Below are positions 32,561 to 44,748 of a stretch of DNA of 64,000 bases, piece by piece (positions within the stretch are counted from its first letter, which is position 1; every line of letters starts with the position of its first letter). The translations under genes were made by a program, and so were the position numbers. Below the pieces are notes generated by a model that saw only the letters and a program-made list of their open reading frames with translations, was not told the DNA's origin and did no database searches. The stretch comes from Lunularia cruciata (lineage: Eukaryota; Streptophyta; Marchantiopsida; Lunulariales; Lunulariaceae), in the NCBI GenBank assembly GCA_948567375.1, contig OX419759.1, forward strand, positions 56,200,593 through 56,264,592, given 5' to 3'.

Positions 32561-34132
32561 TCGTTAGTGGCACCAAAATGTCGGTGGGTTAGTCTAGTCC
32601 CGGAGTGGGGGATATGGGATGCTATATGAAATAGGAAATGTTGATATGGTCCTTGCACAACCGGCTATTTACCTAGCTCAAGGAGGAGATTGTAGTCAGG
32701 ATTCCCATAGCTAATCATCAATCCACTCCAATACAAGAATCTCCAAAAAATACTTACCCTTGGAGATAACCCTTAGGTTTGTCATCCTTATGAGCTCTTT
32801 AGCATCCCTGGTATGTTCCTTTTTAAACTTCTAATAGAGTCCTACGAGCAGGTCTACTATACAACCTACCACTTAAGCAAACAATGCAACAAGTACTTGA
32901 GGACCATTGATTCAAAACATAACATACATAGCTTAGCAAAATTTGCACTTACACCTTTGCACATACACAAAATTAAGGTATGATAATGTTGTCTTTACTA
33001 AGTCTGATTGCCTTGACCCTTAGGCTTGGATCAAGAGTACATCATTATTTAAGGAATATTGGCCAATTCCTGTAGTTACAGCCAGTCCTTCCTTAGCCCA
33101 TAGGTGAACAAGAGATTAAAAGATAGTTGAATTTGCCTTCAAGAGAATCCTCTACCATGGACTCTTAGGTGGAGGATTACCTTAACAAGGGGGGAACAAC
33201 CCACTTAAATAGTTGTCCTACCCCTAAAAAGAAAAAAAAATTAATTACCCTAATCACTTCTACCTATGGTCATTGTCTCCTTTGCATGCTCACACTATAA
33301 ATGCCAATTTGCTCTCTATCCTTAGATGTTTCTACTCTAGATGTACATACTCTAACATCATCAAAGTGCCACTAGAGTCTCAATTACTACCTATCTTTGA
33401 ACATTTTCTCAACCTAAAGTCCCTTAGTTTCTTCTATAACTTTTTCTAAAGGTCCATCTTGTAGGACTTTGTAACCTTCCATAGAAGGTCTATCTTGTAG
33501 GCCTTTTTACCCCTCAACAATGCCAATGCATTTGCATGTGCAGATGTTGAGTGCCTATCTACTCCTTAACCACCAAGGGCTAAAGAATGACCAAAGATTT
33601 GGGCTATAAATTGAGGAGTTTGCAAATAGTTGCACTTTTCAAAGAGTCACTCACATACATAGTTGATTGCTTAGCACCTACAATTTGCCAAGAACCAAGA
33701 GAGAGTCTATTGCGTTTTGATTGAAGTAGCACTTGGAGTAGAGTAGATCTTAGAGTAGATTCAACCAAAACTTTCATCTTCTTCTTACCATCCAAAATTA
33801 TGGTGACTACACTGAGAGTATATACAAAGATTCTAAAGGCTTTCTTTAGGTGTCTTGTAATTAAAAAATGAACAATTCACTAGAGAACAATAGCGATCCT
33901 GAGCAAACACTTGGGGTTCTTGCCTTGGAATTGGGAATTGATTGACTTTACCATGATACATGACATGAGGAGGAAGAGAGAGAAGACACCAACGGGAATA
34001 AGAGGTAAGCACCACAATTGGACAAAGGACCATTTGGCACATGGTGCTTGCATGAGCATTGACTCTAGACTCCAAGTTTGAAAACAAGGAGCTAATGGCC
34101 ATGATCAAGGCCACTTTCAATGATAAGATATT
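32561..34132. other. No supported gene; possible old LTR or leader
   Basis: TTTTGGTGCCACTAACGAC, read on the minus strand at 32,565-32,583 just before the gag-like frame, has the form of a primer site next to an LTR end, so the DNA to its right could be an old LTR. Boundaries cannot be set. Two minus-strand open frames (33,604-33,795 and 33,833-34,120) show no motif. Confidence 0.3.
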
Positions 34133-34556
34133 TGCAACAGTATGGAGTTTAGTGACGTAGCTAGTAAGGCTAATGAAGTAAGGAATAAGTCAATTATCCT
34201 AGGATATTCCAAAAGCATCTAGGAAGCTTCTTGGGAAGCCTCCCTACTAGTTAACTTGCACCCCAAGCAGGTAGCTTCTAGAAGGAAGCTTCTAGAAGCT
34301 TCTAACTAGCTTAGCTAGCATGCCAAGTAGGTGGCTTCTAGAAGGAAGCTTCTTGAGAAGCTTCCTAGTTACCTTGGCTTGCACTCTAAGAAAGTGGCTC
34401 AAGGAAGCTTCTTGAGAAGCTTCTCAAGGGCCTTGTATGCTACCTACAAATACCAAAGCCAAAGCTCATGCTAGGCATTTGGAGTTTTCCCTCATTCAAG
34501 TGTCCCAATGTGAGTTTCCATTCTCCTATTTCTCTCCTTGGATTTGGTCTTTAACA
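34133..34556 (+). mobile_element. LTR with dense GAA/TTC blocks, 424 bp
   Basis: It starts TGCAACAGTATGGAGTTTAG and ends near CTTTAACA, followed by ATATCAAAGAAC, a decayed Met-tRNA primer site. The minus-strand LTR at 53,833-54,254 is the same family with intact TGTAACA...TTTTACA ends and an intact primer site. The middle consists of about 3.5 tandem 60-bp units. No 3' partner is seen on this strand. Confidence 0.8.
34221..34430. promoter_or_regulatory. Tandem heat-shock-element-like clusters in the LTR
   Basis: Units begin AGGAAGCTTC at 34,221, 34,283, 34,343 and 34,402 (spacing 59-62 bp). Each has GAA and TTC triplets in alternation. The best is GAAGCTTCTAGAAGCTTC at 34,285-34,302: four perfect GAA/TTC units at 2-bp spacing, an ideal heat shock factor site. 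TTCTAGAA at 34,276 and 34,336 adds more. Binding is inferred from the known consensus. Confidence 0.6.
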
Positions 34557-34607
34557 ATATCAAAGAACAATGGGTGGAGTATAGCCAATTACAAGAAGAG
34601 CGATAGT

Positions 34608-34689
34608 AAAGGCCATAGCCAAGCCTCAAAAGGCCATAGCCAAGCCTCAAAAGGCCATATCCAAGCCTCAAAAGGCCATAGCCAAGCCT
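34608..34689. repeat. 21-bp tandem repeat, 4 copies
   Basis: GGCCATA recurs at 34,611, 34,632, 34,653 and 34,674; the unit is AAAAGGCCATAGCCAAGCCTC. A period of 21 keeps the reading frame. Confidence 0.95.
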
Positions 34690-34738
34690 TCTTCTTCTTC
34701 TTCTTCTTCTTCTTTGGAAGAAGAAGAAGAAGAAGGAG
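34689..34738. repeat. Mirror-complement triplet repeat: (TTC)n then (GAA)n hairpin
   Basis: A run of TTC/CTT triplets (34,689-34,713) is followed after TTGG by AAG/GAA triplets (34,718-34,735). The two runs are reverse complements and can form a stem near 18-20 bp. Confidence 0.9.
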
Positions 34739-35316
34739 AAGAAACTTGGGAGGATGCACAATCTATCCCAAACTTGCAAGACCAAGAAATAGAAGAGTGT
34801 CTTGAAGGACCAAAGCAAGAAATGAGAGAGGAAGTTTCATTGTCAAAACCAGTGCCATTGAGCCCCATCAAAGAGGAAGAAGCCACCATAGAGCCCCAAG
34901 ATCAAGCCAAGTGCTTGAATGCCCAAGAACTTCAACTTGAAGTTCTACATAAGGCCAAAGTCTTATAACAAGAGGATGACCAAATCACCAATCATGCCAA
35001 AGAAGAGTATGTAGACATTGATGCTGGTGTTCTTCATCTTGCAACAAGAGCACAAAATTTTTTATTGAAGTATCGACACAATCAATACTAGTGCCAGTTC
35101 AAGAGAAAGCCAACTTTGTGATACATTCAATCAAAGCTACACTACAAGTAATGGAGGCGCCAATACCAAGCCAAATGTCCTAACCTTGTGAATTACACCA
35201 CACTTGTCCAAATTATGCACAAGAAAGTCTATATTTGGAACGCCAGAGAAGATTTGGTCAAGGAAGAAGTAACAAAGGTCAAAGACTTGTACAAGGAATA
35301 GGAAACAAAAGTAAGT

Positions 35317-35370
35317 GTCTTGCTATATGAAAACCAATAGCATGTCTTGCTATATGAAAACCAATAGCCC
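35317..35370. repeat. 27-bp direct duplication
   Basis: GTCTTGCTATATGAAAACCA starts at 35,317 and again at 35,344; the two copies are adjacent. Confidence 0.9.
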
Positions 35371-38300
35371 AAGAGGAGTTCCATAGTGGAGAATGAACAT
35401 GATCACTAGGCTATGGAAATAATCACTAGACAAGTTCATATTAGTTATGATATTCCATTTTATGTGTTGTCAAATGTCTATGTGAGAGTAGAGGTGAGGA
35501 ATTTCACAATAAGGTCCCAAGTGCTTGGTACAAAGTTGGTACTTGCCCTTAATCAAGGATGTGCATTGAAGGAGCCAAAGGAGTTGACCAATCAAAGGAG
35601 TGGATGGGGAAGCTCACCACATTGGCAATACCATGAAATCAAAAAACCAAGACATTCAGCCAACATAATGTGTGCTTTATAACCTACACCTTCTAGGAAG
35701 GTGGAACACACTTGCAAGAGTATGACTTTGGAATGAATTGGCACTTGGAGTGAAGTGAGCCATCACCTTCAAGAGCAATCCCAAATAAAACTTAGAGTAA
35801 AATGATTCTTTTTGTTTTCTTTTTGTTGTAGTGTGCTCTTGTGGGTGACACTACCCTTGTTTGGAAGTGGTTCCACTCCAAGAGGTTAAATAGGAATTAT
35901 AAACAAATTTTGATATTTTGACACTTCATTATTCATACTTAGTCATTTCAAACAGGTTTCTTTGTGAAAACAACCTATTCTTAATGTTATACTAGAAGTA
36001 CATTGACATTGGGCTGCCATAGTGCCCATGTGTCATATTGTTCTATCTTTCAAACAAGCACGCTCCCAAGAGAAAATGGACTTCAATAGATGTTTAGCTT
36101 GTACCCAAATCCTCAACAATCACCGTAAGGAGTTTTGGAAGCAAGATGGCACTCTTAGAGAAAGTAGAGATCAACTGAATAACCCCTCAAGAAATTTATA
36201 TTTGTTGAAATAGGTAAATGTGTGTATAATTTTGCATAATTTTATGATCAAAAAATCCAACCTATGGGCCAAAGAAGATGGTGATTTTATGCAAGGGATA
36301 AAATCTGACCTTGGAGCTGCATTCAAGCCCTATAGAGAATATAGAAAGGAGACATGAAATCCCATTCTCCATCATTGTCTTGCATTTCAACTGCCAAATA
36401 GGCAGTTTGGTGAATCCAAGAATGTTACCCATATTGTAATAAAGCAAATCAAATAGCTCAATAGTTGATTTTGTACATTTTGGCATTGAGTTAATACATT
36501 TTGGAGATTTGGTGGATCCAAGTATTATTATTGTAATGAATGAGGTAGCTCTTGATGTTTAGTACTAAGCTAAGTGGCTTGAGAGTACTTGGGCTATGCA
36601 AGCTACATGATCTCAAATGAGCATGCCTTTATTTCATGATATAAAATGAATGGAGTGGATTGTATTTATATAGAGCTATATAAAAATATTATATCCAAGC
36701 TATCTTAGAGCTTTATTACCCTTTGCTTTATATACTTTTTATAAGATCATGTATAGTTTATAATTCAAAGTGATTATATTTACAGTTTAGATATCATATT
36801 GAATTATTGTTTGCCTAGTATGCATCACCTCAAAACATCTCACATATGGAATTGTTATCTATGCAGTGTCTGCAGCTTGCATACACTTATATTTTGTTTG
36901 ATTGATAACACATATTTTTTGTTTGTCATAGATTTACTTTTGGAATGTACTTTCATAATGGATCACTTTTCTTTGGCTTGGCTCCTAGGAGCTTTACTAA
37001 ACAGTTCTAAGCATCGGTAAGCATCCTCTGTCATCTTGGATGCCATCCCGGATCTACACCTCTAGGGAAGGCCATTTTGCTACACAATATACAATCATTA
37101 AGTACTCAGCTTGCTGGATTCCTAATATCAGTTTGAGATCATAGAATTTAATGATTTGCATGGGTTCCATCAATGGAATACTAAGACAATGGAATTCTCA
37201 CATTCATAGCTTCTCTAGTCTCTTTAACATATATGTCTTTTAAGAAGACACTCCACTCAATAAAGATGTTGTCCTCTTCACCGACTCCAAGCAAGCCGGG
37301 TTAAAAATTTCATGATATTTACTTGTTTTTTCTCGTAGTCCTTGCAGTCTGAGCAATGTGCAATCCATGCACACTGAAAATCCTACATATGCTGCATATA
37401 CTCATCATAAATAGCTTTTAACTATCCACATATAGAAAACAAGAAAAGTTTTTTACTAGATTTACAATTTCCCAAGCTGATTTGCCCGACCCTTGACATA
37501 GCTCGAGGAAATGCTGGGATGAATTCTCTTTAGAAGTACTATCTGCAACCCAAAATTCACGCTGAGGTCATGCACAGTTCTTGTGTGAGAACATCTTGAC
37601 AGTTACCCTTGATTTAGAGTGGCAGATTCAGATTTGTATATTACACGTTTTGATGGACTACAAACTAGAGTAATGGATTATAGGACCATAAAGAACCCAC
37701 GTCTCCCGAGACATGTTAATTGTATGTAATGAGTGCAGAAGCCTTCTAAGGACGTGGAATCCATCCCCACTAAAAGACATCATGCAAACTAAAGCACATG
37801 GAAATCTAAGCAACTACGAATTGTATCAGAGCACATACCAACCGGATTAAAATATGTTTATGATTTATTCAAATACTCCATCCAAGATGTATCGCATTCA
37901 ATAGCAAGAAATAACCATTCATTCCATAGCACTAGAGTAGGTAGGGAAGTCAATCTTATTGTTGGGTGGGCTCAGTTTACTTGTAGATAGGCAAAAAGTT
38001 ATAAGCCGGCCGAAGGGGAAAGAGCAAAGTGTGGCATGGCAGGATAGTGCTTTATAAAGAGATGCATCCTAAAATCCTAAACACAAGAAGTAAGCAACCA
38101 GGCTGTCATCCCTAAAGCACAAGTGGCTTATCAGTGCCCACAAACTAACAAAGTAGCTTGGCAAATGCTAGAACCCTTGCACTTGGTTTGCTCATGCATA
38201 TTGGGCACTCTCTTTTGCTATAGTGATTTACACTTTGGAAAAAAGATTGTAAATACGTGGAAATGAGGAAAGAACGATCATGAATAGACCTCACTAGCAG

Positions 38301-38999
38301 TGGGTAGGAATTGAGAGAAGACTAGGAACAAACCATGAATATGAAATGCATGATGTAATAAGAAGCAAATAGGCAAAGGCAAGAATCCATATTATTGCTT
38401 TTGTAGTGAGTATAAAATCACAACATACCAAGACAATGCATGGCAAGCACCTTGTGATCCTTGAAATGAAATGGTAAAGATTACAGAACTGAAATCAACA
38501 TAACCTGAATGCAACATGTCAAATTGCATGCAAACCAAAGCATTAGAGATAAAAATGTTGTTTTTACTATCTTTTATTCACAAAACAAGCATCCAACATG
38601 AAACAAGGTTGGCTTCCAATGCAAAAAAGAAGAAGGTTACAACACTTGCTAAAAATTTAAAACATGCTTAGAACACCTTATGCTTAGTAAAATAATTTTA
38701 AGTATGAACCAAAAAAACCACAAGAAAACACAAAAGTACTCTCTCAATCACTTCACACTTCAAATATTTTGAGTACTCCATCAATTCACGCTTCAAAATA
38801 TACTCAAGAGGTATCAACAAAATTCATTCACTAAATTTTTTGTTTACGTATGAACAAACAAACCACATGAAAAAGGAAAAGTACTCTATTAGTCAATTCA
38901 TGCTTCAAATATGATAATTATTCCATCAGTTCAAGCTTTTAATTATGTTGAAGATTCATTCATTGAAATCAACTCAATCTCATATTTATTATAAATAAA
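35371..38999. other. No supported gene; AT-rich intergenic DNA
   Basis: A decayed 89-codon frame at 35,413-35,682 continues the preceding element without a domain. The rest has only short frames. Nothing else is recognised. Confidence 0.5.
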
Positions 39000-40340
39000 G
39001 TTGTTTCTTTATAGCTTGTGGGCTTGTGATCCAAATGCCAATCATCACTATCATCTTGTGATCATGGGATCTATATACCATAGTCATCACTATCACCACT
39101 ACAATCCAAACCAAGGAATTTTGGATCAACCACATACTCACTACTAGCACCACCACCCCAAGTATGTGTGAATCTATCTTAGATAGTGTTGTGATTATAG
39201 TCTTGATCTCTCTTTCCCAGCTTGTACTAACTTGAGAGTCATCATGTAAAATCTTTTAGAATTTTACATCTCTTTTTATAATTTGCAATTCCCTATTTTT
39301 AGACCTTATTTTCTATACCTTGAATATTTGCTTTCTTTACCTTCCTCTTCTTACTTTTACAAGGTACCTCTATTTCTCTATCTTTGTCACTTTTAGGCTT
39401 CTATTTCTACTATCTTGCATCTCTCTCAATCTTCTACATATTCACATTTCCATTTACATGGTTAGCTAAATCTTGTGAAAAAGTAGCAAGAGCAAGAGCG
39501 CACTTTGAATTCACTTTTAAAACCTTTCTCCTCTTATTGGATTTACTATCGCCTTCTTGGGAATGATTTTCATCTTCTAGTTCAACATCTTTAGGTAGTA
39601 TCTCTTCAATTCTTGTTCACAATGATGGGACAACATCTTCACATGTTCTTGGAGATTCTTCTTCAGGTATCATTATTGACCCATGCTATACTCCACTCTC
39701 CTCTTCAAAAAACTCATGAGAATCTAGTCCTTGGGTATTTGGGTAGTAAAAGAAATTGAATCCATTCTTGATTCCTCTACTTGTGTCTTTTTGGCCCCGG
39801 TTCCTTGAGTGTATGCACTTGAAATTTGTCTGCATCACCTATATTTTCAATCACACCCACACTAATACTCAATAGTGCAAGAAGATAAATATTAGCCCAA
39901 CTTTCAAACATGAGATCCATACCATCAAAGTGAGTGCACATACAATTTAACTTATTGCTATTATTCCTCATCCGCACTTGTACTTTTTATCTATGTGACC
40001 TTCCTCCATACTCTTGTTCTTCCAATCCCTTGCCTCCTTGTAAGATTTCATGCACTACACCCACTTCTTGTAAAACTTTTCACCAATAAGTGAAAGTGGA
40101 AATCCTCTCTTGTGCTAAATTTAAAAAGTGGCCATATAACTAAAATTGAATTCCGGCAATGGCCACCATGAATTTGGGCAAAATGCTCTTCATCCTCTAG
40201 ATAATTGAGTAATTGTGCATAATAATGAGGAATCATATGAAACTTATCATCCTCATCTTCCCACCTTGGCCTTGGTGCTCAAAGTCAAAGATGATGAAAT
40301 CATTATAAGATGATCTTGGAATTTCACAAGGGGTGTGTGT
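39000..40340 (-). pseudogene. Decayed unknown coding region
   Basis: Minus-strand segments read as protein in shifting frames: SYKEARDWKNKSMEEGHIDK (about 40,050-39,990), FNFFYYPNTQGLDSHEFFEE (about 39,755), SIMIPEEESPRTCEDVVPSL, DENHSQEGDSKSNKRRK and LALATFSQDLANHVNGNVN (about 39,500). An acidic stretch followed by a Lys/Arg-rich signal suggests a nuclear protein, perhaps transposon-associated. I cannot name the family. Confidence 0.35.
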
Positions 40341-40984
40341 TTCAAGGGAACCAACTCTAGAGCTAAATGAATTGAAATGGAGTGGAGAGTTGAAAAAGAT
40401 CAAGGAGGCAAATAGAATCTTGAGCTACCATGGTTTGATTGCATAGGGAATCAAGAGAGTTAAAATCTCTCATTGATTTGGTTTCCATCAATTTGGAATG
40501 AAAATGCTAATTTTCTTGGTGGCACTAGGTGGCCTTTGCTCAAAATATTGCCTTGCCGCAAGAAGATTACCTTGGTGGATATTTTTGGTATCTCAATTTC
40601 CTTGAATGGTATTGTAATGGTTTTGATTCACTAGTTTGAAACTTCCCACATTCTTCCACCCATTCTATACCTGAGAAGGAAGGAATTCAAATGGACCTTT
40701 ATAGTATATGTTCAGCTCTATTAGAGATGAACATGTGGTGGAACTTTTAGATTTCTAGTTTGAACTTCACAGATAGTTTCTATTCCCCCTTTACATTCTC
40801 ACATTTGCTTTGATGAATCGTGTCACTCTTTGATATGTTAATAGCTCCTCTAATGTATCTGGTCACTCTCTTATATGTTTATGACCTCTTCTTTGTACTC
40901 TATGTAATTGGTAATTGTATTATGGTATGATTTAAGCTATTAAGCATAGCGTAAGTCATTGTTTTTTTCTTGTAATCATTCAAA

Positions 40985-41780
40985 ATTGAAACCCCTACTA
41001 CCGCATAAGTAGCTTTCATGACCCGTAAATTGATTTACGAGTCTTCCATTTTCAATTTAAAGTTTACGTCTACTCATAGACAATTTTACGCATGGTAGTG
41101 CACTGCCATAGAAATCCATAGCTTTGGAATCTGAAACCCCCTAATAACCCGCAATATCATTCCGATCTTGTGCAAGATCGTGTCATCAGCAAAACTTTTC
41201 AAACGAAACGAGAAAATAATTAATATACGTTAAATACTAACTCGACTTGTTAGTCGAGGTTATTCGTTTATCTTCCCGTTTCACTAAATTTCAGTGATAA
41301 GGGTATTCATCCTTGTTAGATGATCAAATAAATTTATTCTATTGCAAAACGGGTGAGTAGAGTTTCAATCGTGTTTCAGTCGCGGACGAATGGAAAATTG
41401 ATCTACGAATTGAACCAAGAGTAAATGGTGAAATATACTGCTTTTACAGTGAGCAAATAGACTTGGCAGCACTACAGTACCGACTACCAAGTCATTAATC
41501 ACCTCAGCCTTACGGTATTTAGGTGAAATCCTAGGTAGATATCAATCATGAAATAAAATAAGAAATGGGTCTATATCACTTTGTCACAACCATAGTTGCT
41601 CTATGGCTCCTTGAATACGGTGACGTATTCAAGGAGCCATAGAGCAAACTTTGCGATGATGACACCTCTACGCTCATTAGTGATCAAGAATCTTGAAACA
41701 TTTAGTCTACAAACAAGATTCATTCTATCCTGATATAAGACTCCAAAATAATTTGACACGCTAGTGTCAATAGTAAAAGT
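40985..41780. other. CpG-retaining island of short perfect hairpins
   Basis: This stretch keeps many CG dinucleotides while its surroundings have almost none. It holds several perfect short stem-loops: CGTAAAT/ATTTACG (about 41,025-41,040), CGATCTTG/CAAGATCG (about 41,162-41,179), CTCGACT/AGTCGAG (about 41,242-41,259), a 24-bp-arm hairpin at 41,596-41,647 and TTGACAC/GTGTCAA (about 41,755-41,772). No reading frame of note crosses it. Confidence 0.6.
41596..41647. repeat. Perfect hairpin, 24-bp arms, GTGA loop
   Basis: TTGCTCTATGGCTCCTTGAA plus TACG (41,596-41,619) is the exact reverse complement of 41,624-41,647. The loop is GTGA. The stem has no mismatch. Confidence 0.97.
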
Positions 41781-43999
41781 CTCATAGTGTGAACAAAGAG
41801 AAATTTGAAAATAAAATTTAATAAAGAAACATAATCAAACATAGTGATATGATTATGCCGTTACTAATTATTCTGTAGGGTAAATTGGAAAAAATATTCC
41901 CAAATTTTTTATTATTATTAATTCAACACAAATGTGGTATAAGGCTCTCTTTCTTTGATTTTGGTCAGTGTTGGAATGTCACCCAAATTTTTAATGCTAC
42001 GTGCTTATAAGTGGCTCTAGGTTGACCAAGTGCTACCAAACACTTTAATGCTTCTTGCTCATGGTAGCTCAATAACCCAAGGTTGACTCAAGAAATTGAG
42101 AATTTCAAACTAGTCTCTACATCCAAACTCTTGTGGTTCTTTGTATCAACATAACTGCTCATGGTAGCTTGAGGTTGACTTAGGGAGTACAGAACTTTGT
42201 CTCCACATCCCAATGCTTGAGTTTCTTTGTACAACCAACATGTGTATAGGTAGCTCCCAAATCTAATCACCAAGCACCAAAAAGGAAAAGTATGTAGCAA
42301 GGAAAGAGAGGAAAATGTGTAGACTCTGAATCCAAAACATTCAAAAAGATCCATAAAAAGGAAATTGGTATGGAATAGAAGAAGGGAAAGGATGTGAATA
42401 TTTGGATCAAGAGTTTATCTTTGTGTTGACATGAGAGGATGAATTTATGTAGCTCCGAGCACGATACTACCAATCTCACTCAATGACCAATATCATGAGC
42501 TTGGCCGTCATCTTGGATGGAGTACCATATCATATCTTGAGACTCTGAGAACTCATTGATGGTTGTGCAAGAGATGGCGGTTTGTTATAACTCAAGGATT
42601 TGGATTCATTTCTACTTACAATATTGTTGATTGATGGATGAGGGGGGATTAATTAGAAGTACTACAAGCAAGGAGGGAAGCAAGTGAGGAACTTGGAGCT
42701 GGGAGCATTAGAAATATTCATGCCTTGAGTGTCAAAACTCCTTCACAATGGAAGCAATTAGGGCTTTGAGTGTGAGCACTCCTAGAAATTTCAAATAATG
42801 TTTCTCTGTGTGCACACATTAATTGGTAGCATGGAAAATTAAGGACTATTTTAAGGGATTGAGGTATTAGGACACAAAATTAAGCTAGAAATTAGGTGTA
42901 GGTGCTTGGGCTCCAATATCTTAATAACAAGGTGTAGGAGATAGTAGGGAGACCCAAGTGTTATAATCATTGGGAGAATGGAACATTGTGACTTGCATGA
43001 CATTGATATAAGTGTGAGAATTTGCCAAAAGTATAAGAGATCACCAGAAATGTGGAACTATAGTGGATAAGATTAGAAAATAAAGATTACCAAGAGCAAT
43101 TGGAATAGGCACCAGCAATTGGGATTGATGTAGCCAGAGCATGAGCACAAATTTTGAGGCAAGAGCAACTCCTTATACCATAGGGTCTAACAACCTATTT
43201 GAGTAGGCTTGTGCATTGATTGGTAGTATTTGGCATATAAAGGATAAATAATTTGCAAGAGAGAGAAGTCATGGGAGCTATTTGCATCAAGATTTAGTGG
43301 ATTGCTTATTGTACATTACTCAAGTCCTAGGTCAAGGGATGTTGTTTGAGAATTGGTGTGCGGTTGCTTTTGACCCATGATTGACAACAATAGTTGATCG
43401 TAGGAGGTTTACTTAACCCACCTACTTCCATGGCTATGGTTCCAATGCGCATGTGAGTGGGTCCTTTCTAGCCTTCATCAAAGAGTTGCTAGAGACCTAT
43501 ATGACTTGTAGGAACTTGTAGCAATTGGGGTTAGTGAGTCACATCTTGTTGACATAGAGTTGGTATTGGAGGTAGCAAAGGGACCACTTTGAGCCGTATA
43601 TAGGCTTCTCTCCCACCTCCTATTTTTTGTTTGTGCTTTTCTCAATTTTATCTTTTCTTGTCTTTCTTTGAGATTGGGACACATAGCATTTGGCTATTAT
43701 GTCTTGTTGTTTTGTCATGACATTTTCTTTGTATATACCCTTTAAGTAGCTAATTTCCCCATGGCTCCATTTAGTTATTTGGCATAGGACCACAAAGGGA
43801 CTTCCTTAGGCATCACTCCTCATTTGGCACCCCATATCTCATAAGTGTGACCAAGGAGGTAGACCTTTATGTTGCCTTTTCAACATACACCCACAATTGA
43901 GGAGGTGTATCAAAATTGATTCCCTTGGTGCCTAGGTCATGTTTGTCTCCTATCCTAATAAAGCACCCTATAGGGAACTCTCCCATGGAAGATGTTCTA
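41781..43999. other. No supported gene; includes a diverged direct repeat
   Basis: GCTCATGGTAGCT at about 42,057 and 42,152 starts a diverged direct repeat of about 95 bp (GGTTGACT ... TCTTTGTA). The remaining sequence shows only short frames. Confidence 0.45.
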
Positions 44000-44748
44000 C
44001 TAGCAAGAAGCTATCTCTCCTATGAGGAAGAGAGATAACCTAGGATCACCTCTACTGCCCTACCATCCCCCATGATCATTTGGAGCTTCTTCCAACTCCT
44101 TCTTGTCCATTACTCCTTGTGGATCATCCTCCTCTACCAAGGCCCTTAGCACATCCCTTGGCACATCCTTATATTCTGTGCACCACATAGTCTTGTCTTG
44201 ATGTCCTTGAGTAGGGATTGGTCTAACACAACATAGAGGGAGATCTCATTATTTGCATATGTGTGTAGAAGCCACCATTGTTCCTACTGCTTAGACTTCA
44301 TCCATACTCTGGCTATATCTCTACATGCTCTCTTTGACTCAAACTCTTAGTTACACTCTTTGGACCCTATGCACGCATTGCTACCAAGTTTGTTAAGACC
44401 GTGGATGTATACTTGGATCCCTATGCCTTTTCTTACTCTTGTTGGACATTCCTCCTCCTACTACATGCTATTTTGGTTAATGACCACAAGCAAGAGGTCT
44501 CTACTTAGATGTTATTCTACTCTAGTCCTTGGAGGTGCTTCAAGTCATCACAAGATGGCCTCTAGAATTTACAAGTTCTTGAGAGGCAATTGGGCAACCC
44601 TCTAAGAGGAGTACACCATTAGGGGCCCAAGCTACAGCCAAGTGGATTTGCGGAGTCTCCATAGCTCCATACCTTACTCCCAAAGCATTATTGCCTTCAT
44701 TACTCCTTGATGTTAGGTCAAGTAGGAGAGTATAAGCATGAAACCTAG

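Larger units (their letters stand above)
34557..35310 (+). pseudogene. Acidic, repeat-bearing ORF remnant behind the GAA/TTC LTR
   Basis: One frame reads a four-fold AKPQKAI repeat, a serine run, a glutamate run, then EETWEDAQSIPNLQDQEIEE, SLSKPVPLSPIKEEEATIEP, AQELQLEVLHKAKVL, a stop, and EEYVDIDAGVLHLATRAQNF. It directly follows the LTR where gag is expected, yet it differs from the gag of the sister element at 53,010-53,560. It may be an accessory or captured sequence of a non-autonomous element. No known domain. Confidence 0.4.
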
